DNA from: Chloroflexota bacterium
GTDB lineage: Bacteria; Chloroflexota; Dehalococcoidia; Lucifugimonadales; UBA3495
DNA length: 64,000 nt
Direction of reading: 5' to 3'
NCBI GenBank assembly: GCA_028874075.1
Contig: JAPPLU010000071.1
Location: 1-64,000, forward strand
The notes below the pieces were generated by a model. That model did not search any database. It worked only from the letters and a program-made list of their open reading frames with translations, and was not told the DNA's origin. Numbering within the stretch: the first letter of the stretch is position 1; each line of letters begins with the position of its first letter. The translations under genes were made by a program, and so were the position numbers. Below, in pieces: positions 18,762 to 26,451 of this stretch.

Positions 18762-19574
18762 TCAGCCTACTATCGTCTTGGCCTCCTGCCAGAGCGCTTC
18801 TTTGTCGTCCAGGGCCAACTGCTCAAAATCCAGGCCCCTCTGCTCGGCCAACTCCTCCATCTTCAGGTACCTTGACCGGAAGCGCCCGTTAGCCTGGCGC
18901 AGGGCATCTTCGGCCTGCACATCCATCCACCGGCAAAGGTTGACCATCACCAGGAACAGGTCGCCGAGCTCGTGAACCCTCTCGGCGTCGGTTGTGGCCT
19001 GTCGGAACTCTACTGCCTCTTCAACCAGCTTTTCGATAACGCCGTCCACGTCTTTCCACTCGAAGCCAACCCGCGCGACCCGGTCCTGCATCAGTTGGGC
19101 GTAGCTGAGGGCTGGCAAGGCGCTGGGTATGCCGTCGACCGGCGACTTGCGGACCCCCTGCTGGGCGCGTTCGGCGGCCTTCAACTGCTCCCAGTTAAGC
19201 TCCACTTCCCTCGCATCGGAAACGATGGTATCCCCAAATACGTGGGGATGGCGGCGCACCAGCTTGCTATTAATGGCGGTCAGCACGTCGGCCAATGTAA
19301 AGTCGCCCGCCTCCCGGGCAATGTCGGCGTGGAAGGCGACCTGCACCAGAATGTCGCCCAGTTCCTCGGCCAGCAGGGAAGGCGTGCCCTGGTCAATGGC
19401 CTCCAAAGCTTCGTAGCACTCTTCCAGCAGGTGGCGTTTCAGTGATTCGTGGGTCTGTTCCCTGTCCCAGGGGCAGCCTCCGGGCGCCCGCAACCTGGCG
19501 ACGACCTCAACCAGGGTCTGAAAGTCACCCAAATCCTTGTCCGGCAATAGCTGAGAGGGCTGTTTGTCAATCAT
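18762..19574 (-). CDS. mazG: Nucleoside triphosphate pyrophosphohydrolase MazG
   Basis: A 270-residue two-domain MazG. The first domain carries CPWDREQTHESLKRHLLEE and EELGDILVQVAFHA, with the metal-binding E-x-x-E/E-x-x-D pattern; the second repeats it as EKLVEEAVEF and HELGDLFLVMVNL. MazG hydrolyses aberrant NTPs to NMP and PPi. The ATG at 19574 is chosen because homology begins close by and a consensus promoter places the transcript start on this ATG. A longer frame to 19646 would overlap that promoter. Confidence 0.95.
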   Translation of the reverse strand: MIDKQPSQLLPDKDLGDFQTLVEVVARLRAPGGCPWDREQTHESLKRHLLEECYEALEAIDQGTPSLLAEELGDILVQVAFHADIAREAGDFTLADVLTAINSKLVRRHPHVFGDTIVSDAREVELNWEQLKAAERAQQGVRKSPVDGIPSALPALSYAQLMQDRVARVGFEWKDVDGVIEKLVEEAVEFRQATTDAERVHELGDLFLVMVNLCRWMDVQAEDALRQANGRFRSRYLKMEELAEQRGLDFEQLALDDKEALWQEAKTIVG

Positions 19575-19581
19575 GGCGGGA

Positions 19582-19610
19582 ATTATAGAGGGCTGTCCTT
19601 GATTGCTCAA
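19582..19610 (-). promoter_or_regulatory. mazG promoter giving a leaderless mRNA
   Basis: On the minus strand, -35 TTGAGC (19605-19610), a 17-nt spacer and a perfect -10 TATAAT (19582-19587) end 7 nt before the mazG ATG. Transcription should therefore start at or within a base of the ATG. No Shine-Dalgarno is present. A + strand candidate (TTGCTC 19604-19609, TAGTGT 19627-19632) overlaps the same -35 region. Confidence 0.7.
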
Positions 19611-19649
19611 CCTGAAGGGCGGTGCTAGTGTAGATGGCAATCTCACCTG

Positions 19650-20417
19650 GTGCGTTACGGTTTCGGGCCAGAAGGATTTGCCATTTTGAAGACCCCAGAT
19701 ATCAATATCCCGGAAGGTTTCAGGAAAGTACTGGCTGTGCTGGTTGTTGTGTCGGTTCCGTTGTTCCTGATAGCTGCCAGCGTTACCTGGGCCATTAACG
19801 ATCCTGGACTGTACCGGAGGGGGTTCGAGAAGTACAACATATCAGTGTATTCGGGCATCGCCGAAGAAGACCTGATCCGAGTGGGCGCTGAGTTACGCCG
19901 TTATTTCAACTCGTCCGACGAACCACTGCGGGTAGTCGTCCCCATCTATGGAATGGAGCGGGAACTGTACAGCGAACGTGAGGTCCACCACATGCGGGAC
20001 GTGAAGGGGCTGGTTAGGGGCGTGTACTGGGTGGCAGCCATGACTCTCATATTCCTGCTGGTGGTTAAAGGCGGGGGCTATTACCTTTGGCGATGGACCT
20101 TCGCCCGGCAAATGGCCAGTTTGGGGCTGTATGGGGGCCTCTTGACACTGGGCCTGGTTCTGGCAGTGGGGCTGTTTGCGCTGGTGGGGTTTGACTCCTT
20201 GTTCCTCCTCTTCCACCGGATCAGCTTTACCAATGACCTGTGGCAGCTGGACCCCCGAACCGATTACTTGCTGATTATGTTCCCGCAGGGCTTCTGGTTT
20301 GACGCCACAATGCGGATAGCGTTTACCACCATCGCTGGCGCCGTGTTGTTGGTGGCAGTCAGCGGCGGCTACCTATGGCACTTCAACCGGCGCCAGGTCA
20401 AGGGTGAAGACCCCTAA
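19650..20417 (+). CDS. TIGR01906/DUF1461-like integral membrane protein
   Basis: A 255-residue membrane protein with about four hydrophobic helices (residues 26-50, 126-143, 154-178, 226-246). The segment REVHHMRDVKGLVR and the later NDLWQLDPRTDYLLIMFP match the pattern I recall for TIGR01906/DUF1461. Function of that family is unknown. The frame opens with GTG at 19650; TTG at 19686 has AAGGA at a better distance and is a real alternative. It is transcribed divergently from mazG. Confidence 0.75.
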   Translation: MRYGFGPEGFAILKTPDINIPEGFRKVLAVLVVVSVPLFLIAASVTWAINDPGLYRRGFEKYNISVYSGIAEEDLIRVGAELRRYFNSSDEPLRVVVPIYGMERELYSEREVHHMRDVKGLVRGVYWVAAMTLIFLLVVKGGGYYLWRWTFARQMASLGLYGGLLTLGLVLAVGLFALVGFDSLFLLFHRISFTNDLWQLDPRTDYLLIMFPQGFWFDATMRIAFTTIAGAVLLVAVSGGYLWHFNRRQVKGEDP

Positions 20418-20486
20418 AGCAAGGCCGGAGGCGGACGCGCAATTTCTGCTCGCACCCGGCGTCTCTTGGCGGCCACTCTGCCAGCA

Positions 20487-20511
20487 TAGGGCAGTTCGCG
20501 AATTGCCCCTA
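20487..20511. repeat. Degenerate copy of a REP-like palindrome
   Basis: TAGGGCAGTTCG followed by CGAATTGCCCCTA. Compared with the perfect copy at 48485-48510, it has lost one G and carries a G/T mismatch, but the TTCGCGAA core is kept. Confidence 0.55.
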
Positions 20512-20789
20512 CGCTGTGAGCGAAGGACCGGTGCCACTCCAGCAGGCGCACATTCTACCCTGGCATTGGTTCAGGAGCTGTTTCAAGAACAATCCGGCTG
20601 TTTGTTGGCCGCATTTGGGGACAGCTTCAAGATAGTCGGTACCAACACCCCAGACCTCCCCCATCAACGGATAACGAAGTTTAAACTGCCTTCCAGCAAC
20701 CCTCGAATTCTGCTCGCGCTAATGGGGTTTTTCGGCTGTCGACTGAAGGCAGTTTCCTGATTCTCACAACGGTGCGATGGTTAGAATCC

Positions 20790-20818
20790 TTGACTACCTC
20801 CCTGCGGTCGGGTAAATT
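20790..20818 (+). promoter_or_regulatory. Promoter of the FmdB-type gene
   Basis: -35 TTGACT (20790-20795), 17-nt spacer, -10 TAAATT (20813-20818), giving a leader of about 35 nt. Confidence 0.65.
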
Positions 20819-20860
20819 TCCATACAGTAAATTGTGAAATACCCGGGAGGACGACGCACC

Positions 20861-21091
20861 ATGCCTATTTATGAATACATGTGCCCCACCTGCAACCACA
20901 AGTTTGAAAAACTGCAGTCCATGAGCGCCACGGGAGCGGACTGCCCCCAGTGCGAGCAGCCCGCCAAGCGCGCGCTGTCGGTCTTCGCATCCATTACCGC
21001 TGGGGACTCCTCCGGCAGCAGCGAGTTCAGCCAGATGCCAGTGCCTCCCATGCGGGGCGGCGGGTGCTGCGGCGGTGGCTGCTTCCATTAG
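20861..21091 (+). CDS. FmdB family zinc ribbon protein
   Basis: A 76-residue protein starting MPIYEYMCPTCNHKFEKLQSM with a second CPQC pair, giving a four-cysteine zinc ribbon of the FmdB/CxxC_CxxC_SSSS type. The tail is glycine- and cysteine-rich (GGGCCGGGCFH). Members are small proteins of unknown role, once linked to regulation of formamidase. The ATG at 20861 is chosen over an upstream frame because GGGAGG lies ten bases before it and homology begins there. Transcribed alone from its own promoter. Confidence 0.9.
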   Translation: MPIYEYMCPTCNHKFEKLQSMSATGADCPQCEQPAKRALSVFASITAGDSSGSSEFSQMPVPPMRGGGCCGGGCFH

Positions 21092-21226
21092 ACCGTACCT
21101 TGACACTAATTTGCCCCGGTGTCAGACTAGCGTTGCTTTCCGGATGAGCCTTGGCTCTACTGCGGGGCATGCGCAGGAGCAAGCTGTGCATCATCGGCCA
21201 AATAAATGTTACGGGGAGGAAAATTC

Positions 21227-21433
21227 ATGGCAGACGTGAAGATCGAAATCCGGGCCAACGGGCCCAACCGGGTGACCGGCCCCATTGAAATCGTAGACCA
21301 GGCCGGGAATAACTACTCCATTCCCGAGGGGCAGTGGGTCTCCCTCTGCCGTTGCGGCGCCTCCAGCAACAAGCCCTTCTGCGACGGCGGCCACCGCGAC
21401 GCAGGCTTCGAAGCTCCCAGCGAAGCTCACTAA
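21227..21433 (+). CDS. CDGSH-type iron-sulfur protein
   Basis: A 68-residue protein with the 2Fe-2S motif C-x-C-x2-S-x3-P-x-C-D-G-x-H, seen as CRCGASSNKPFCDGGH. Three cysteines and one histidine would bind the cluster, as in mitoNEET. The residue before the histidine is glycine rather than the common serine, alanine or threonine. GGGGAGGA precedes the ATG at 21227. No membrane anchor is present, so it is probably cytoplasmic. A terminator follows directly. Confidence 0.9.
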   Translation: MADVKIEIRANGPNRVTGPIEIVDQAGNNYSIPEGQWVSLCRCGASSNKPFCDGGHRDAGFEAPSEAH

Positions 21434-21484
21434 GACACGCGGCCGGGATTCTGCTCCCGGCGAGCCGGTATTCAAATGAATAAC

Positions 21485-21528
21485 AGGTCGGACAGCGCCC
21501 TCCAGGGCATAGTCCGACCTTCTCCTTT
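21485..21528 (+). terminator. Terminator after the CDGSH gene
   Basis: A 9-bp stem (21485-21493 with 21512-21520) plus an inner GCCC/GGGC helix, followed by TCTCCTTT. It lies between convergent genes and may serve both. Confidence 0.65.
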
Positions 21529-21581
21529 GTATCACCCTATTTCAGGACCACCCAGCCTCCTTTTCTGGAGCCCGTGGACAT

Positions 21582-21950
21582 TCAGTCAAGCACCGGGTCA
21601 AAAATCCATATCACTAACCTAATGAGCCAGAATGTGAACCATAAGCTGATAATGGAGCAGGCAGCCAGGACAAGCCACAAAATGATGGACTCTCTGGTCC
21701 AACCGACGTTTCCCTTTATAGGGTCGTATCCGCATTCGGGGCAGGTCGCCTTGCTGTTCCTCCAGAGAATGAGACCCACGGCAGCCCATAGGACTATACC
21801 GCTCAACAACAGGACTACGGCGATCACTGACAGGCCGGTCCACGCAGCCCACCCTTTAACAGGGAATGGTGGTCGAACGGGATTTACCGTCCTGTTGCAC
21901 TGTGGGCAAAGACCGGCTCGAGAACGCAGGAATTCGCCGGTGGAGTTCAC
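21582..21950 (-). CDS. Membrane protein with two cysteine pairs
   Basis: A 122-residue protein with two CxxC pairs, CPQC near residue 15 and CPECG near residue 70, separated by a hydrophobic helix (about 36-63). A second helix follows (about 88-115). If both pairs bind one zinc they must sit on the same face, which a single membrane crossing would not allow, so topology is uncertain. The start is GTG at 21950 with GGGAG seven bases upstream. No family recognised. Confidence 0.65.
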   Translation of the reverse strand: MNSTGEFLRSRAGLCPQCNRTVNPVRPPFPVKGWAAWTGLSVIAVVLLLSGIVLWAAVGLILWRNSKATCPECGYDPIKGNVGWTRESIILWLVLAACSIISLWFTFWLIRLVIWIFDPVLD

Positions 21951-22050
21951 ATCATTCTCCCATTCGCGGTGAACACGGTAACAGAGTGTCCACAGGCCCC
22001 GGAATAGCCGTACAATTCAGCCAGGAAAACCAAGTTATGGAGGCCCTCAC

Positions 22051-22851
22051 ATGTTATCCAACACAACAATAATTGAAGCTGCCCGTTCCCTTTTTGCCGA
22101 ATACCAGAACGAGCAGCCCTTTACCGCCCTCCCCGGTCCCTGGAGTATTGGATCCATTTCGGATGCGTACAACGTACAGAGAGAGTACCTGAAACTGCTG
22201 GCAGAAAAACAGGGTCAGATTGGTGGATACAAGCTGGCCTACACCACCGCCGCCATGCAAGAACAAGCCGGGTGGACGGAACCCTGCGCCGGGGCGCTGA
22301 TGGCCACCACAATCTACCAGTCGCCAGCGACGTTAATGTCCGGCGCCTACCGGCGGCTGGGTTTTGAATGCGAGGTGGCGGTGCGGCTGGCCACAGATCT
22401 GCCGGCCTCCGGCGCGCCATACACGCGGGATGCTGTGGCTGAGGCGGTAGGCGAGGTCATGGCCGCCTTTGAGGTGATTGACATGCGGCTGCCCGAAGGC
22501 GTGCACGGCCTGGTGAGGACACTTACGTCCGTGGCGACCAACATTTCCAATGCCGGCGCTGTCCTGGGACCGCCGGTTTCGGACTGGCGCAGCCTGGATT
22601 TGGCTGGGGCCAAGGGCGTGGCAACCGTTAACGGAGAAGAGGTTGGTTCCGGTTACGGGTCGGACGTGATGGGCCATCCGTTCGAACCTCTGGCATGGCT
22701 GGCCAACAAACTGGCGGAAGAGGGAGAAAGTCTTCCCGCGGGAACGGTCGTAATTACGGGCAGCATTGTGCCTCCCAGGTTCCTGAACGCGGGCGACACG
22801 GCCGTGGTCTCAATTGATGGACTTGGCGAGGCCACTCTTAACGTTGAATAG
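22051..22851 (+). CDS. 2-keto-4-pentenoate hydratase family protein
   Basis: A 266-residue protein of the fumarylacetoacetase fold, MhpD/DmpE branch. The metal-binding carboxylates are expected in FECEVAVRLATDLP (about residues 105-120), with GLGEATLNVE at the end. Hydratases of this type add water to 2-hydroxypenta-2,4-dienoate after ring meta-cleavage; the related decarboxylases act on 4-oxalocrotonate. TATGGAGG lies upstream of the ATG. No meta-cleavage dioxygenase is adjacent, so the in vivo reaction is open. Confidence 0.85.
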   Translation: MLSNTTIIEAARSLFAEYQNEQPFTALPGPWSIGSISDAYNVQREYLKLLAEKQGQIGGYKLAYTTAAMQEQAGWTEPCAGALMATTIYQSPATLMSGAYRRLGFECEVAVRLATDLPASGAPYTRDAVAEAVGEVMAAFEVIDMRLPEGVHGLVRTLTSVATNISNAGAVLGPPVSDWRSLDLAGAKGVATVNGEEVGSGYGSDVMGHPFEPLAWLANKLAEEGESLPAGTVVITGSIVPPRFLNAGDTAVVSIDGLGEATLNVE

Positions 22852-22880
22852 CTTCTGAATGGTCCGGGTTGCTGCAAAGC

Positions 22881-22919
22881 AAGGGAGGGACAGGCGTTTT
22901 GCCTCGTCCCTCCCTTCTT
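22881..22919. terminator. Bidirectional terminator between the hydratase and leucine dehydrogenase genes
   Basis: An 11-bp stem (22881-22891 with 22906-22916) extended by AGGC/GCCT, with a short loop. It lies between convergent genes; the U tract is weak on both strands. Confidence 0.65.
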
Positions 22920-22953
22920 GCCGGTGGTCAATTCGGACCCATTCCCGGCTGGT

Positions 22954-24024
22954 CTAGCGAGAACGGCGCAGCTGGCGCACACCCCGAACCGAGGCCAGGC
23001 GGTCCTCGGCCAGGCGGTCAGCAGCCATGAAAGTGGGTATTTCCTCCCGTTTGGACGTGTGAATCACCCGCTCCATGACTTCGTAGATGCGCTCCGTCTT
23101 TTCCCTGGCCAGGTCCGGGTTGTAGGGCATTCCCACTTCGGCGGACACGTTGATGATCCCACCGGCGTTCACCACGTAGTCCGGCGCATACAGGATTCCC
23201 CTGCGGTGAAGTTCCTCACCATCCTCGTCTGCCAGAAGCTGATTGTTGGCCCCGCCGGCGACCACTTGGCAGCCAAGCCGAGGAATAGTGTCTCGGTTGA
23301 TCACTCCGCCCAAGGCGCAGGGGGAGAAAATGTCGCACTGGACATCGTAGATTTCCTCCGGCGCTACCACCTTGAGACCCATACCCCTGGCCTTGTCCAG
23401 CGCCCCGCTGTAAACGTCTGAGACCACCACCTGGGCGTCCTCTTCCAGCAGGTGCTGGGCGGTGTGGAAGGCCACCTTGCCAAAGCCCTGCATGGCGACC
23501 CGTTTGCCCCGCAGGGAATCGGCTCCCCAGGTTTCCCTGGCGCAGGCCTTCATCCCCATGTAAACGCCCAGCCCCGTCATGATGGACGTGTCGCCGCTGC
23601 CACCCAGGGAGAGAGGCAGGCCCACCACGAAGTCGGTCTCCTGGCTGACAAACTCCAGGTCCCGGCCGGTACTGCCCACATCGGTGGTGGTCAGATAGCG
23701 TCCACCGAGCGTGTCCACAAACCGGCCATAGGCGCGCAGCAATGCCTCCGTCTTATGGGTGTTGGGGTCGGCGATGATGACGCCCTTTCCACCGCCCATG
23801 TTCAGGCCGGCAGTGGCTGACTTGTAGGTCATGGCGCGGCCCAAGCGCAGGGCGTCCTGCAGGGCCTCCTCCTCCGTGGCGTAGGGCCAAATCCGCGTGC
23901 CTCCGCAGGCGGGGCCCAGGGTCGTATCGTGGATGGCGATGATGGCCTTCAGGCCGGAAGCCGGGTCGGAGCACATCACCAACTGCTCATAACCGTATTC
24001 GCTCATGCTGTAAAATAGTTGCAT
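22954..24024 (-). CDS. Leucine dehydrogenase (Glu/Leu/Phe/Val dehydrogenase family)
   Basis: A 356-residue NAD-dependent amino acid dehydrogenase that interconverts branched-chain amino acids and their keto acids. The catalytic lysines are K68 (MTYKSA) and K80 (MGGGKG), the same numbering as in the Bacillus leucine dehydrogenase I recall. The cofactor motif GFGKVA is visible. ATG at 24024 is firmly chosen because AGGAGGTGA lies five bases upstream. Valine or phenylalanine dehydrogenase activity is possible. Its 5' region is a 360-base A/T-rich gap shared with moaD. Confidence 0.92.
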   Translation of the reverse strand: MQLFYSMSEYGYEQLVMCSDPASGLKAIIAIHDTTLGPACGGTRIWPYATEEEALQDALRLGRAMTYKSATAGLNMGGGKGVIIADPNTHKTEALLRAYGRFVDTLGGRYLTTTDVGSTGRDLEFVSQETDFVVGLPLSLGGSGDTSIMTGLGVYMGMKACARETWGADSLRGKRVAMQGFGKVAFHTAQHLLEEDAQVVVSDVYSGALDKARGMGLKVVAPEEIYDVQCDIFSPCALGGVINRDTIPRLGCQVVAGGANNQLLADEDGEELHRRGILYAPDYVVNAGGIINVSAEVGMPYNPDLAREKTERIYEVMERVIHTSKREEIPTFMAADRLAEDRLASVRGVRQLRRSR

Positions 24025-24384
24025 CCTACTCACCTCCTGAGGAGTCGCCCGACCAAGTTCGTCAGACCCTATGTGACTCCTTACATATATCATTATACTA
24101 AATGTTTAGAATCAAGGCACGTTAGGGTAAAACGAATTCCTGCATCTTTAGTAAATAAACGGGTCATTCTAGTCAGAACGGGCCAATTGACAGGCATTAA
24201 CCTGCTTTTGTTGGTTGAATACATTGATTTTCAACCCGTTTTGATTCAGCCGGGACTCGTGCACAAGCTTAACATCGGCCCATCAAGTTCGTCGCAGGTA
24301 CCTGGAAACTGGCCTCGAAAGCTGACTTTATTAAAGACAGCCAATCCTGGCGTGTGTATACTGGGGCGAAGACAGGAGAGGTTC
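24025..24384. promoter_or_regulatory. A/T-rich divergent promoter region, leucine dehydrogenase / moaD
   Basis: An extended -10 (TGTGTATACT, TATACT at 24357-24362) lies just upstream of moaD and would give a leader of about 15-20 nt. The remainder is unusually A/T-rich. An isolated TTGACA at 24187-24192 has no good -10. No riboswitch was recognised. Confidence 0.45.
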
Positions 24385-24633
24385 ATGGAACTTTCGGTGA
24401 GATTCTTCGCTCTTTATCGGGAACGGGCAGGGTGCAGCGTGGCAAGTGTTGCCGTGCCCGAGGGAGCCACCGTTGCGGAACTGGTTGCTTCGGTGCGTGC
24501 CCTCTACCCCCGGCTTGCTCCGCCCGACGTCCAAATAGTAGTAGCCGTCAACGAAGAGTACGCGGACCCCGAGACCTCACTACATGCGAACGACGAGATT
24601 TGCCTCATCCCCCCTGTCAGCGGCGGAGATTGA
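24385..24633 (+). CDS. moaD: MoaD/ThiS family protein, molybdopterin synthase small subunit
   Basis: An 82-residue ubiquitin-fold protein starting MELSVRFFALYRERAG. MoaD carries a thiocarboxylate on its C-terminal Gly-Gly and donates sulfur to precursor Z with MoaE. Here the end reads PPVSGGD: one aspartate follows the Gly-Gly, which would have to be removed before adenylation. ACAGGAGAGG precedes the ATG. It is 31 bases upstream of moaE, which supports the assignment. The other moa genes are not in the window. Confidence 0.88.
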   Translation: MELSVRFFALYRERAGCSVASVAVPEGATVAELVASVRALYPRLAPPDVQIVVAVNEEYADPETSLHANDEICLIPPVSGGD

Positions 24634-24664
24634 ACCCCTTCCATAAGTACGAAATCTACTGTAA

Positions 24665-25159
24665 ATGGTAATTGCCATGAGCGAAATGATTGTCATTACC
24701 TGTGAGGAACTCTGCCCCGACCAGTTCACCAACCTGGTGCGCCGCGACACAAACGGCGCCGTGGTCACCTTCCTCGGCACTACCAGGGACACCTTCGAGG
24801 GCAGAAGGGTCATCCGCCTGGAGTACGAAGCCTATGAAGAGATGGCCTACAGGAAGCTGGAGGAAATTCGCCAGCAACTCAAGGCCGAATTCGGTGTGGA
24901 GGACGTGGCAATCGGCCATCGTATCGGCGTGGTGGACATCGGGGAGATTAGCCTCGTGGTGGCGGTGGCCTCTCCCCACCGCAGCGAGGCCTTCAACGCC
25001 TGCCACGAAGCGGTGAACCGTTTGAAGCACTCCGTTCCCATCTGGAAGAAGGAATTTTACGAGGGTGGCGAGCACTGGGTGGCTTGCGAAGACCACATGT
25101 TCCAGGAAAGAACTGAAAGCTCCCCAGAGCCTCTGGCCGCCCCGGCCGACAACGATTAA
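24665..25159 (+). CDS. moaE: Molybdopterin synthase catalytic subunit MoaE
   Basis: A 164-residue protein with the MoaE core: VVTFLGTTRDTFEGRRVIRLEYEAYEEMA, IGHRIGVVDIGEISLVVAVASPHR, and VPIWKKEFYEGGEHWV, which holds the catalytic lysines. It converts precursor Z to molybdopterin using sulfur from MoaD. Start ATG at 24665, with alternatives at 24677 and 24686; none has a strong ribosome binding site, so it may be coupled to moaD. About 15 non-conserved residues trail the core. Confidence 0.94.
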   Translation: MVIAMSEMIVITCEELCPDQFTNLVRRDTNGAVVTFLGTTRDTFEGRRVIRLEYEAYEEMAYRKLEEIRQQLKAEFGVEDVAIGHRIGVVDIGEISLVVAVASPHRSEAFNACHEAVNRLKHSVPIWKKEFYEGGEHWVACEDHMFQERTESSPEPLAAPADND

Positions 25160-25162
25160 CAG

Positions 25163-26416
25163 TTGTTCTTATTGCGCTCCCAATCCTGGATACTGGTGGC
25201 AGCCCTGGGTTGGCTGCCGCTCTTGGCGCTGGTCAATGCCTCGGCGGCACCCCCAGCGTCCCAACCGGGCCAGCCCTCCCTCATCCTTGAGATATGCCGA
25301 ATTGACGTAAGCCCCTGCCAGCGAGAGGTAAATCTGGCTCAGGGCGAGGAAGTTACCCTGGCCCTGTCGGTCAGATCTCCGGCGTCATCCAGCCCAACAC
25401 CGGGCCAACTACTGGTTGCCTGGCATTTGCGCCTGAAGATAGAGGGCGGCAATGTAATCGACCTTCCCGATGCCCAGTCAACGGGCATGCCTATTCAGGA
25501 AAAGCCGCGTCCGCAGGCAGCGTTATCCGACATGGGCATCCTTAGCGCCAGGGCTCAGGCAGAGCCGAACATTGGAAGCTATTTCCGGGTCAAGAACTCT
25601 TACTCCTTGCAAGACCGACTTCTCGAATACGCGGTCACCTTGGTGTCCAACGAAGTGAGTGAAAAGGCACACCCTCAGCTCATGCCCACGCCTGGTGAAC
25701 AGGTACTGTTAGGCACCCTGGCGATTCGGGGAAGCGGGGTAGGAACCGCCAGAATTGCAGTTGATTCCATTAACCGGGGCTCTTCAATGCTGGTGATGGC
25801 GAACTCTTTCGGCGAACTCAGTGTCACTGACTTGGCGCAACAGGACTCGCTGGCCTGGGTCAATGTCGGACCGGATGCAGAAAAAGTGCGACTGGAAGGC
25901 AGGGCTTTGTCGGACGTTCCCTTAGCTGAACACTCCCACTTACCATTCACCAAGCCTCTCAGTATCGAAGTCTGGGAACAAGGCGCCGTTCCCGCGTGGC
26001 AGGGCGGGACTGACCTGCCGTTAGCCACCTTCAGTAATGTGCGCCCTGACAACAATGGTGATTTTACCGTAAGGGACCTCCCGCCAGAGTTTATCCAGGC
26101 TGGGACTTACGACCTGAGAGCCACCGGTGATGGCATGTTGTCCTATCTTTACGAGGACCTGCGAATCCACCCCTCTATCCACTATTCCGGTAACTTGCCG
26201 CAACTAATAAGCGTAATCGTGGGCCCCTTTACCAGTGGCGACCTGGACGGGGACAATCTGGTCAACGACAATGACCTGTCTCTGCTTAAGTCCAGTTTCG
26301 GCAAGGAAGTCGGGAACACCGACCCCGGTCCGCTGCCTGACTTCAACGCCGACGGGGTGGTTGACGGGCAGGATTTCTCCTTGATGGCTGCCAATTACGG
26401 CATGCGAGGCAGGTAG
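25163..26416 (+). CDS. Secreted protein with C-terminal dockerin-type repeats
   Basis: A 417-residue protein. Residues 1-28 form a signal peptide ending NASAA. An N-terminal beta-rich region (about 35-230) resembles a cohesin or similar adhesion domain but is not firmly matched. The C-terminus has two calcium-binding dockerin-like repeats, GDLDGDNLVNDNDLSLL (from 359) and PDFNADGVVDGQDFSLM (from 392), with D-x-D/N-x-D-x-V spacing. Start is TTG at 25163, three bases after moaE. Such proteins bind cohesins on the cell surface; no cellulosome genes are seen here. Confidence 0.8.
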   Translation: MFLLRSQSWILVAALGWLPLLALVNASAAPPASQPGQPSLILEICRIDVSPCQREVNLAQGEEVTLALSVRSPASSSPTPGQLLVAWHLRLKIEGGNVIDLPDAQSTGMPIQEKPRPQAALSDMGILSARAQAEPNIGSYFRVKNSYSLQDRLLEYAVTLVSNEVSEKAHPQLMPTPGEQVLLGTLAIRGSGVGTARIAVDSINRGSSMLVMANSFGELSVTDLAQQDSLAWVNVGPDAEKVRLEGRALSDVPLAEHSHLPFTKPLSIEVWEQGAVPAWQGGTDLPLATFSNVRPDNNGDFTVRDLPPEFIQAGTYDLRATGDGMLSYLYEDLRIHPSIHYSGNLPQLISVIVGPFTSGDLDGDNLVNDNDLSLLKSSFGKEVGNTDPGPLPDFNADGVVDGQDFSLMAANYGMRGR

Positions 26417-26451
26417 GGCACTTTGCAACCGCAAGGGCCGACACCGTAAAT

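Larger units (their letters stand above)
20418..20860. other. 443-base intergenic region with repeats and the fmdB promoter
   Basis: No convincing gene. An 11-bp perfect inverted repeat, AAACTGCCTTC at 20683-20693 and its complement at 20745-20755, spans 51 bases. A degenerate copy of the GGGGCGAT palindrome lies at 20487-20511. The fmdB promoter is at the right end. A 118-codon open frame here shows no family features and was not annotated. Confidence 0.55.

Noticed and set aside
20404..20760. 118-codon frame in the intergenic region
   Set aside because: It runs through an inverted repeat and a palindrome, and its composition is not protein-like.
24187..24192. TTGACA as a -35 for moaD
   Set aside because: No acceptable -10 lies 16-19 bases downstream; the extended -10 at 24357 is the better candidate.
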